A DNA stretch of 14,423 nucleotides from Syntrophaceae bacterium (lineage in GTDB: Bacteria; Desulfobacterota; Desulfomonilia; Desulfomonilales; Desulfomonilaceae), in assembly GCA_014874425.1 (NCBI GenBank), contig JACWAG010000231.1, positions 1 through 14,423 of the forward strand, read 5' to 3'. The position numbers and the translations under genes were made by a program. Below the pieces are notes generated by a model, which did no database searches, was not told the DNA's origin, and worked only from the letters and a program-made list of their open reading frames with translations. Positions 8,021-14,423 of the stretch are shown one piece after another (within the stretch, counting starts at the first letter, position 1; every line of letters begins with the position of its first letter).

Positions 8021-9394
8021 ATGTTTAAGAAAAATATTCTTTGCATAGGCGCCGGCTATGTAGGTGGCCCCACCATGGCGGTTATCGCTCGTCATTGTCC
8101 TGAATATAGAGTGGTTGTTGTGGACATCAGTCACGAACGCATCACTCAGTGGAATTCGGGGAATCTTCCCATATATGAACCGGACTTAGCCGAAATAGTA
8201 TCGGAAGTCATCGGCAAGAATCTTTTCTTCAGCACTGATGTCGATAGTCATATTGAAAAGGCCGATATTATATTCGTCAGTGTAAACACACCGACGAAAA
8301 CATTCGGTCTTGGGGCCGGGAAAGCCGCTGATTTACAGTTTTGGGAAAAAACAGCCAGGCAGATTCTCAAGTCCAGTTCAACCGGAAAAATAGTAGTTGA
8401 GAAAAGCACTCTACCTGTCAGAACCGCTGCCGCAATAGGTAGAATTCTCGATTCCAATGATCAAGGGGTCCATTTTGAGGTTGTGTCTAACCCTGAATTC
8501 CTTGCAGAAGGGAGCGCAGTTCGTGACTTGGAAAATCCCGATCGAGTACTCATTGGGGCCAGACAAACGGAGTCAGGTCAAGCCGCCCTTCGGGAGATAG
8601 TTGAGATTTACAGGCATTGGGTCCCGGAAGAAAAAATTGTTACATCCAATGTTTGGTCAAGCGAACTTTCCAAACTTGTGGCCAACGCCTTTCTTGCTCA
8701 AAGAGTATCGTCCATTAACACCATTTCAGCCCTTTGCGAGAAGACAAACGCAGATATAGAAGAAGTGGCCAAGGCAGTTGGAATGGATTCGAGAATTGGG
8801 TCCAAATTTCTTAAGGCTGGTGTAGGATTTGGCGGTTCGTGCTTTAAAAAGGACATACTCAACCTTACCTACATTGCTGAAAATTATGGCTTGTTCGAAG
8901 TGGCCAGGTACTGGGAACAGGTAGTCCAAATCAATTCATACCAGCAAAGAAGATTCGTAAACCTTATAATAAACAATATGTTCAATACCGTTGCTGGGAA
9001 AAAGATAGCTGTATTCGGTTTTTCATTCAAGGCTGACACTGGTGACATTCGGGAATCACCGGCTATATGCGTCTGTCAAGCGCTCCTTGAAGAAAGGGCT
9101 GTGTTAGCGATTCACGACCCAAAGGCCCTTGAAGGCGCCAATAAGGAATTCGCCGATTATACAGGTCAATTCACATTGGAGTCGGACCCTTACCACGCTG
9201 CGTCGGGGGCCCATGCAATCGTTGTGGCTACTGACTGGGCTGAATTCACAACATTAGATTATGAAAGAATATACGAGAGCATGGAAAAACCAGCCTTTGT
9301 TTTTGACGGAAGGAACTTGCTGGATCACCAGAAATTGTATGAGTTCGGTTTTTCGGTCCACAGGATAGGTAGACCTTCTTTGTCACGAATATAA
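8021..9394 (+). CDS. ugd: UDP-glucose 6-dehydrogenase, eukaryote-like type
   Basis: This enzyme oxidises UDP-glucose to UDP-glucuronate using two NAD+, feeding capsule, exopolysaccharide or LPS sugar synthesis. Numbered from ATG 8021 (457 residues), the N-terminal Rossmann fold has GAGYVGG at 10-16. The catalytic nucleophile is Cys274 in GFGGSCFKKD, and NPEFLAEGSAVRDLENPDR marks the substrate domain. The signatures VNTPTKTFGLGAGKAADL, HWVPEEKI, SSELSKLVANAFLAQR and DTGDIRES match, as I remember it, the animal/plant UGDH type rather than the shorter bacterial TuaD/Ugd type. No glycosyltransferase or other sugar gene lies beside it here. The family assignment is firm; the downstream polysaccharide is unknown. 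Confidence 0.95.
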   Translation: MFKKNILCIGAGYVGGPTMAVIARHCPEYRVVVVDISHERITQWNSGNLPIYEPDLAEIVSEVIGKNLFFSTDVDSHIEKADIIFVSVNTPTKTFGLGAGKAADLQFWEKTARQILKSSSTGKIVVEKSTLPVRTAAAIGRILDSNDQGVHFEVVSNPEFLAEGSAVRDLENPDRVLIGARQTESGQAALREIVEIYRHWVPEEKIVTSNVWSSELSKLVANAFLAQRVSSINTISALCEKTNADIEEVAKAVGMDSRIGSKFLKAGVGFGGSCFKKDILNLTYIAENYGLFEVARYWEQVVQINSYQQRRFVNLIINNMFNTVAGKKIAVFGFSFKADTGDIRESPAICVCQALLEERAVLAIHDPKALEGANKEFADYTGQFTLESDPYHAASGAHAIVVATDWAEFTTLDYERIYESMEKPAFVFDGRNLLDHQKLYEFGFSVHRIGRPSLSRI

Positions 9395-9456
9395 AGATCT
9401 TAACTCAATTCCATCTGAACCACTGTCCCTTCACCACAATTGCAAGGCTCCAGAGA

Positions 9457-10848
9457 ATGAGTGATAGTCACAATGGTGGTGGTGAATTAAAAAGAGAGCT
9501 GGGTCTGTTTTCTGCAACGATTATTGTTGTCGCAAACATGATAGGCACAGGCATATTTACAACACCGGGACTGATCGCCAGCGAACTTCCAAACTCTTCT
9601 TCAGTCTTGATTTGCTGGATTGTAGGCGGTTTATTCGCACTATGCGGCGCTTTCTGTTATGGGGAACTAGGCGCCATTTTCCCTGAAGCTGGGGCAGAAT
9701 ATATCTATATCAGGCGCCAGTTTGGAAAATTACCAGGGTTCCTTTCAGGATGGGTCTCGCTGATAGTGGGTTTTTCCGCGCCGATAGCCGCAGCCTCAAT
9801 CGCTTTTTCCAGTTACTTGTTCCAGACCTTCGCTATTCCCGAAGGCCCGGTGATTGCTCTGGCCTCATATGGCGTTTCTTTTATCACCCTTTCATTGCCG
9901 GTCGCGGTTTCGATTGCGGCAATTATCATCATTTCCGCAATTCATTTTCTTGGGGTAGCTTTCGGAAGTAAGGTCCAGAATGCGCTTACAGTCTTCAAGA
10001 TATGCGTAATCATGATTTTTATTCTATCGGCGTTTTTTTTGGGACAAGGATCAATGACCCATTTCTCAGGTGGTTTGCGCATTGCCGACTTGTTCCAGGA
10101 CAAGTTTGCCGTGTCTCTTATATTTGTTTCTTTTGCGTATAGCGGGTGGAATGCGGCGGCCTATCTGGGCGCTGAAATAAAGAGACCTGATTTTACGCTC
10201 CCTGCGGCCCTTATTTTGGGGACAACTATCGTCGCAAGCTTATACCTAGCGTTGAATGTTGTGTATATTTATTCCCTGCCACAACATGCGATTAATGGTG
10301 TCATTGAAGTTGCCGCTAAATCAGCGGTAGCGTTATTTGGTGAAGATGTCAGCAAGTATTTTAGCGCTGCGATCTCTTTAGCCCTGCTATCGGTCCTGAG
10401 CGCGATGATTATGACCGGTCCCAGAGTTTACTATGCAATGGCCAGGGACAACGTGTTTTTTCACTCATTGGGAAAAATAGACACTGCTCACGGGACACCC
10501 GCCTATTCAATTTTCCTTCAGGGGGCTATCGCTGTGGCAATGGTAGTTACTGCTTCATTTGATAAGCTATTAATTTATATCGGTTTCACTTTATCAATTT
10601 TTACTTCATTGGCAGTCATCGGACTAATACGCGCCAGACAGAGACGTTCGCCATCACGTCCGGGCTACACAACCCCCGGATATCCCGTAACACCAATAGT
10701 GTTTATTTTGGGAAACCTTTGGGTCATCTACTTTTCGGTTACGAGCCGCCCAATTACTTCGCTCTGGGGATTTTTAACCGTCGCTTTAGGCGTACTGGTC
10801 TTTTTCTTCTTCCAGCGCAGGAACGCAAGCAACCCGGCCCTTAAATAA
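9457..10848 (+). CDS. APC-superfamily amino-acid permease
   Basis: This is an inner-membrane secondary transporter of 463 residues with about twelve hydrophobic helices, the usual size for the amino acid-polyamine-organocation superfamily. Helix 1 carries ANMIGTGIFTTPG (27-39), the broken-helix substrate and ion site typical of the family. CYGELGAIFPEAGAEYIYIRR lies at the helix 2-3 region, and SFAYSGWNAAAYLGAEIKRP lies at the helix 6 site. The overall look is of the LAT/YfnA-like amino-acid permeases. The substrate cannot be told from sequence. The start is ATG, with a weak AAGG nine bases upstream. The gene ends 26 bases from the 3' end of the opposing TsaA-domain gene, and I see no clear bidirectional terminator between them. 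Confidence 0.9.
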   Translation: MSDSHNGGGELKRELGLFSATIIVVANMIGTGIFTTPGLIASELPNSSSVLICWIVGGLFALCGAFCYGELGAIFPEAGAEYIYIRRQFGKLPGFLSGWVSLIVGFSAPIAAASIAFSSYLFQTFAIPEGPVIALASYGVSFITLSLPVAVSIAAIIIISAIHFLGVAFGSKVQNALTVFKICVIMIFILSAFFLGQGSMTHFSGGLRIADLFQDKFAVSLIFVSFAYSGWNAAAYLGAEIKRPDFTLPAALILGTTIVASLYLALNVVYIYSLPQHAINGVIEVAAKSAVALFGEDVSKYFSAAISLALLSVLSAMIMTGPRVYYAMARDNVFFHSLGKIDTAHGTPAYSIFLQGAIAVAMVVTASFDKLLIYIGFTLSIFTSLAVIGLIRARQRRSPSRPGYTTPGYPVTPIVFILGNLWVIYFSVTSRPITSLWGFLTVALGVLVFFFFQRRNASNPALK

Positions 10849-10874
10849 AAATTCTCGATTCGTAAGCCATGACT

Positions 10875-11378
10875 TTAGTGTCGGTGCTCACCTTTATGGG
10901 CCTGATTCACCCAATCAGGTACAGATGCTCCTGGAACGCAGTCGTAACTAGATCTATAAGGCTTGATATCAATTATTGGTGTGCCATCAAAAGCGTCTAT
11001 ATCATCAACTGTGATTACATCACCATCTATGGATTTTATTTTGCATATTGACAAGCCTATAAGATTTGGCCGAGATGGAGAATGTGTGGCGAAAACTCCA
11101 GTAAGGGGGTTTTCTTTGTTTCCTCGCGGATGAACCTTTAATATAGACCTTTTTTCCGGTGAATCGTTCCTGTTGAACCAGTAAAGAACATAGATGTGAG
11201 AAAAATCCTTGAGTCCCAGTAAAGCGTCTTTGTACTGAGGTAAAATGTCAAGTGTGACTTTACCGGCGGTTTTTATCACATGTCCTATAGGTTGAATTGA
11301 GTAGACTTCGGCGTTAGATTGCACAATCAATCCCATTATAAAAACTAAAGTAAAAGTTATACGATACAGCCATCTCAT
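10875..11378 (-). CDS. Exported TsaA/TrmO-fold protein (UPF0066 family)
   Basis: Residues about 25-145 match the TsaA/TrmO (YaeB) family: the opening YSIQPIGH, GVFATHSPSRPNLIGLS (94-110), and DAFDGTPIIDIKPY (128-141). TrmO enzymes use S-adenosylmethionine to N6-methylate threonylcarbamoyladenosine-37 in tRNA, a cytoplasmic task. This copy instead begins with a convincing signal peptide: Arg2 and Arg6, a hydrophobic stretch at 7-19, and SNA before a likely cleavage after Ala23. It is therefore probably periplasmic and unlikely to act on tRNA. The start is ATG at 11378 with AGGAG eleven bases upstream. It is a 167-residue protein with only the TsaA domain. The fold is secure; the function here is unknown. 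Confidence 0.82.
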   Translation of the reverse strand: MRWLYRITFTLVFIMGLIVQSNAEVYSIQPIGHVIKTAGKVTLDILPQYKDALLGLKDFSHIYVLYWFNRNDSPEKRSILKVHPRGNKENPLTGVFATHSPSRPNLIGLSICKIKSIDGDVITVDDIDAFDGTPIIDIKPYRSSYDCVPGASVPDWVNQAHKGEHRH

Positions 11379-11442
11379 TTTTCATCGCGCTCCTGCCCAA
11401 CTACAAGAAATAGTCTGAAGAAATTCCCACATATTCCGATTT

Positions 11443-13104
11443 TTATTTATAGACCTTTTCACTAACCTGTTGTCGTATTACTTTCTTGTTCAGTTTTCCG
11501 ACACTTGTTTTGGGGATTTCCTGGACATGATAAAATCTGTCTGGAATCGCCCACTTGGATATAGCTCCTTTATCTGCCAATCCCTGCATATACGCCCGCA
11601 GAATGTCTTCAGAGAAAGTGTGATCAGGACCGAGCACTACCAGCGCTACCGGCCTCTCACCCCATTTTTCGTCAGGAACTCCAATTACCGCAACCTCAGA
11701 AACTGATGGATGCTGACTGATAAGACTTTCCAGTTCGAGGGATGAAATCCATTCACCCCCGGTTTTTATGACATCCTTAACCCTGTCCGTTATCTTGACA
11801 TAGCCCTCGGAATCTATATTAGCTACATCGCCCGTGTGTAACCATCCATCTTTCCAGAGTTCTTCAGATTTTTCCGGTGATTTTAAATAACCCTGTGTTA
11901 ACCATGGTGTTCGGACTACTATTTCACCAGTGTTTATACCGTCGTGAGGGACCTCGTTACCCTTCGAGTCCACGATCTTCAGATTTACCAGTGGAGTAGG
12001 AAGCCCTGTTTTGATTAACACATCAAGCTTGTCTTCATTACTCCAATCCATCATCTTTGGTTTCAGATTGGCCGCTGTCAGGAGCGGACAGGTTTCAGAC
12101 ATGCCGTAAGCCGCTACAATTTCTATTCCTAAATCCATAGAAGCCTTTGCCAGTCCTTTGGGCAGAGCGGACCCACCAATGACCACTTTCCAATTGCTGA
12201 GATCGACCTGTTTAGCTATAGGACTTGTTACCAACATGTGAAGGATTGTGGGCACGCAGTGAGAAAATGTGACCTTCTCGGAAAGTAGGAGTTTCAACAA
12301 CATGGCCGGTTCATATCTCCCCGGATAAACCTGTTTACAACCCATGAGTGTAGCCAGGTATGGGATACCCCACGCGTGAACATGGAACATTGGCGTTATA
12401 GGCATATAAACGTCATTGGATTGGAACCGCGCTACAGAGGTAAACGCTGAGAGCGCCATGCCTATGTCAAAAGTATGTAATACTAGCTGCCGATGACTAT
12501 AATAAACCCCCTTGGGATCCCCAGTAGTTCCAGTTGTGTAGAACAGGGTCGCCATCGTATTTTCGTCAAAATCAGGAAATTCAAATTCGGGCGATGCCTT
12601 AGCGAGCAGGTCTTCGTATTCACCCGTTAACGACAAGGTTGTCTTTGGACCTTCCTCGCCGTCTTTTAGCAATATGATCTTCCTGACGGTCTTTAATTGT
12701 CCCGCAATACTTTCCAGAAGCGGAACGAACTCTTCGTTAACCAGTAATACTGTGTCTTCAGCATGGTTGACAGTGTACACTATCTGCTCCGCTGAAAGTC
12801 GAACATTAACGGTGTGGAGCACCGAGCCCATCATTGGAACAGCGAAAAAACACTCCAGATAACGATGCGAATCCCAATCCATGACACCCACAGTGTCGTC
12901 ATAACCAACTCCGAGACCGGTCAAGGCCGACGCCAGACGGTTTATACGCTGATACAGGTCTCTGTAGGTCATTCTCAACTTATCCCGATACACTATTTCC
13001 TGATCGGGAGCATAAAGAATCGGGGTGATCAAAATATTTTTTATCAAGAGCGGGTAGGAATACGCGCTAGGGGTTCTTTGAATCAGTCTGGGTTGCTTAT
13101 CCAT
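11443..13104 (-). CDS. Medium/long-chain fatty-acid--CoA ligase (acyl-CoA synthetase)
   Basis: This ANL-superfamily enzyme activates a fatty acid to acyl-AMP and then acyl-CoA, for beta-oxidation or lipid synthesis. All core motifs are intact over 553 residues: the phosphate loop YTTGTTGDPKGV (189-200), AYGMSET (332-338), TGDVA (424-428), ITDRVKDVIKTGGEWIS (438-454) and the catalytic lysine Lys537 in SVGKLNKK. The sequence looks like the AlkK/medium-chain and long-chain branch rather than acetyl-CoA synthetase, but chain preference is inferred. The start is ATG with AAGGAG seven bases upstream. A predicted promoter overlapped by a perfect palindrome lies about 110 bases upstream, which suggests control by an acyl-CoA-sensing or similar repressor. 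Confidence 0.93.
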   Translation of the reverse strand: MDKQPRLIQRTPSAYSYPLLIKNILITPILYAPDQEIVYRDKLRMTYRDLYQRINRLASALTGLGVGYDDTVGVMDWDSHRYLECFFAVPMMGSVLHTVNVRLSAEQIVYTVNHAEDTVLLVNEEFVPLLESIAGQLKTVRKIILLKDGEEGPKTTLSLTGEYEDLLAKASPEFEFPDFDENTMATLFYTTGTTGDPKGVYYSHRQLVLHTFDIGMALSAFTSVARFQSNDVYMPITPMFHVHAWGIPYLATLMGCKQVYPGRYEPAMLLKLLLSEKVTFSHCVPTILHMLVTSPIAKQVDLSNWKVVIGGSALPKGLAKASMDLGIEIVAAYGMSETCPLLTAANLKPKMMDWSNEDKLDVLIKTGLPTPLVNLKIVDSKGNEVPHDGINTGEIVVRTPWLTQGYLKSPEKSEELWKDGWLHTGDVANIDSEGYVKITDRVKDVIKTGGEWISSLELESLISQHPSVSEVAVIGVPDEKWGERPVALVVLGPDHTFSEDILRAYMQGLADKGAISKWAIPDRFYHVQEIPKTSVGKLNKKVIRQQVSEKVYK

Positions 13105-13217
13105 CTCAAAACTCCTTAAAATTTTTTAAAGGCAATTCTTGCGCTCTTTCAAGCAGATTTCTGTCTACGGGGATCGGTGACAACCGAGGAATTGAGTAAA
13201 ATGATGTTGTATAACTA
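13105..13217 (-). other. Predicted 5' leader of the CoA ligase with two small hairpins
   Basis: Between the predicted promoter and the ligase start the - strand leader would hold a 5-bp hairpin with a 4-base loop (13174-13187, TCGGT/ACCGA). It also holds an AU-rich imperfect hairpin (13114-13132) whose 3' arm covers part of the AAGGAG ribosome-binding site (13112-13117). No known riboswitch or leader-peptide pattern was recognised. Confidence 0.3.
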
Positions 13218-13245
13218 ATCCTATCGAGATTGACTTTAAAGTCAA
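13218..13245 (-). promoter_or_regulatory. Predicted promoter of the CoA ligase
   Basis: On the - strand, TTGACT (13245-13240) is followed after 16 bases by TAGGAT (13223-13218), matching the sigma70 consensus at five of six and four of six positions. It would start transcription near 13211, giving a leader of about 107 bases. Its -35 is the first arm of the adjoining palindrome. Confidence 0.5.
13230..13245. promoter_or_regulatory. Perfect 16-bp palindrome, probable repressor operator
   Basis: TTGACTTTAAAGTCAA reads identically on both strands. It covers the -35 element of the predicted ligase promoter, the classic position for a dimeric repressor. TetR- and MerR-family regulators of fatty-acid and branched-chain catabolism bind similar AT-centred palindromes upstream of acyl-CoA ligase genes. 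No regulator gene lies in this window, so the protein is unknown. Confidence 0.6.
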
Positions 13246-13345
13246 CTAATTTCACGATGCAGACGCGCTCCCGAATTTGATAAAAATGTTCAAGCTAAAC
13301 AATTATTCAAAGAATTTCCTGAAATCATCCGGACCGCTGTAGAAT

Positions 13346-14423
13346 TCAGATTCGATAAAAAGATTCTTCAAAATCCGGCTTATCGGCGTATTTTTTCATG
13401 AACATAGCTGGAAATTTGTCCAGATTCATCAATATTTCCGGCATTATTTCGACGCCACTCTGTTTCAGGGCCTCTAATATCTTCTCAGGAGACGGAGGAC
13501 ATGTTTTTACAAAGATTGCGTCTTTAAGTTCCGAATTGCCTTTGTTGGCTTCGAAAAGACATTTTCCAATCAGAACCGATTTCTTTCCCGGGGTGGGCTT
13601 CATCAGTTTACCTGTGAGAACTTCCACATTAGGCCATGGCGCTCCTTTCCATGACATTGCAATGGAAGTTAAGACAGCGCCAGTCAGCAGAGAACAATAG
13701 GTGCAGAGGCTTGAGTCATATTTCGGGTATGTTATTCCTGCAATGCCCATCTTGGCCATCGGCAAAGGAAGAGAATTGTCTTCAGTATAAGGGAATGTGT
13801 GGTCATGGAATGAGATAACTGATTCAAGATCCAAACCTCGAATTTCGATATCACTCAAATCCATCGGTCTCGAATAGTGGTTCGCAGCGTGAACAAGGTG
13901 AGGGACTTGTTTAGGAGAATGTCCCAGTATTGTGGATCCGACAAAATCGGCGGACAACACGTCCCACGACGCAACGAGAAGATTGCTCCTCCTTGCTTTT
14001 CCGTCAAAAGCAGGGCCTCTTTCGTTCGAATAGATCCCATCGATGACAGTCAGCATCTTTGGAAATTTATTCATAAGTCTAGAGACATAGAAATGCAGGT
14101 CACGATCTCCGTCAACATTGTGACATTTCTTCCGGGAAGTTATATCAATAGTTCCCTTGAGGTTCTTAACTCCTAAACTCACTACAGTCTGGGCGTGCGT
14201 TTTCAGAACCGGGAGATTAATTACAACATCGCTATTCACTATGTCTGAGTTGAAATTCAGAGTTACTCCATCACCCAAATCAACCTTTTCGAACGGACGG
14301 TCAAAGACATTGACGCACTTAATCCCATACTGTTTTTCCAAGGATCTGTATCCAAGATATCTATACGCGTCTTCCTGACTTTCCTTGTCCTTGGGATCAA
14401 GAACTACCGTACCCTCACCTATG
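13346..14423 (-). CDS. DUF362-domain protein, 5' end outside window
   Basis: The frame stays open to the right edge, so the TTG at 14341 is internal; 27 further codons precede it and the true start lies outside the window. DUF362 signatures are SDVVINLPVLKTHAQT, SLGVKNLKGTIDI, TVIDGIYSNERGPAF and SWDVLSADFVGSTILGHSP. DUF362 proteins are often found fused or next to iron-sulfur proteins in anaerobes, and their biochemical role is not established. Here only a CTYC pair remains in the C-terminal part and there is no full ferredoxin motif. The visible 3' end looks truncated: a neighbouring frame continues with a natural-looking tail as far as 13303. The 241-base gap and separate promoter suggest the ligase downstream is not simply co-transcribed. 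Confidence 0.82.
   Translation of the reverse strand, partial: IGEGTVVLDPKDKESQEDAYRYLGYRSLEKQYGIKCVNVFDRPFEKVDLGDGVTLNFNSDIVNSDVVINLPVLKTHAQTVVSLGVKNLKGTIDITSRKKCHNVDGDRDLHFYVSRLMNKFPKMLTVIDGIYSNERGPAFDGKARRSNLLVASWDVLSADFVGSTILGHSPKQVPHLVHAANHYSRPMDLSDIEIRGLDLESVISFHDHTFPYTEDNSLPLPMAKMGIAGITYPKYDSSLCTYCSLLTGAVLTSIAMSWKGAPWPNVEVLTGKLMKPTPGKKSVLIGKCLFEANKGNSELKDAIFVKTCPPSPEKILEALKQSGVEIMPEILMNLDKFPAMFMKKYADKPDFEESFYRI

Noticed and set aside
9395..9456. Possible promoter before the permease gene
   Set aside because: No acceptable -35/-10 pair is visible in the 62-base gap; read-through from upstream is equally likely.
10901..10919. Perfect 7-bp stem hairpin (CCTGATT/AATCAGG) near the convergent gene ends
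   Set aside because: It lies inside the last codons of the TsaA-domain gene and has no T run on either strand, so it is not a convincing terminator.
13855..14176. Short overlapping open frames opposite the DUF362 gene
   Set aside because: Their translations show no family signature and the - strand DUF362 protein fully explains this stretch.

Overview
The window is ordinary chromosomal DNA of a Gram-negative bacterium. A BamD-like outer-membrane assembly lipoprotein, a membrane-bound iron-sulfur sensor with a sigma-54-activator-like domain, a DUF362 protein and an acyl-CoA ligase together suggest an anaerobic member of the Desulfobacterota (former Deltaproteobacteria), perhaps of the Syntrophobacter/Desulfomonile kind. 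This placement is an inference from gene content and needs a database search. I see no mobile element, CRISPR array, rRNA or tRNA. The longest gene-free stretch is 241 bases (13105-13345), and it carries regulatory structure.

Layout. Positions 1-10848 hold six genes on the + strand. (1) The 3' part of a multidomain polyketide/lipid synthase (ACP-KR-DH-phosphopantetheinyl transferase), cut by the left edge. (2) An 886-residue fusion of a CRP-like sensor fold, a degenerate AAA+ sigma-54-activator-like domain and a nine-helix NapH/NosR-type polyferredoxin. (3) A long-chain polyprenyl diphosphate synthase only 24 bases behind it. (4) A BamD-like lipoprotein with its own likely promoter. (5) A eukaryote-like UDP-glucose 6-dehydrogenase. 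(6) An APC-family amino-acid permease. Positions 10875-14423 are on the - strand: an exported TsaA/TrmO-fold protein convergent with the permease, a medium/long-chain fatty-acid CoA ligase, and the 3' part of a DUF362 protein cut by the right edge.

How they may work together. Genes 2 and 3 look like one transcription unit joining a membrane redox/ligand sensor to synthesis of a quinone-type isoprenoid tail. The synthase at the left edge and the CoA ligase at the right are both acyl-chain enzymes, but they lie about 8 kb apart on opposite strands, so a shared pathway is not shown. The ligase has a classic layout for repressor control: a perfect 16-bp palindrome over the -35 element of a predicted promoter.

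Most notable points: the sensor fusion, whose AAA+ domain has lost its Walker B acids, its GAFTGA loop and any DNA-binding domain; threonine in place of the ACP attachment serine in a synthase that carries its own phosphopantetheinyl transferase; a TsaA/TrmO domain with a clear signal peptide; the ligase operator; and a probable one-base frameshift at the end of the DUF362 gene.
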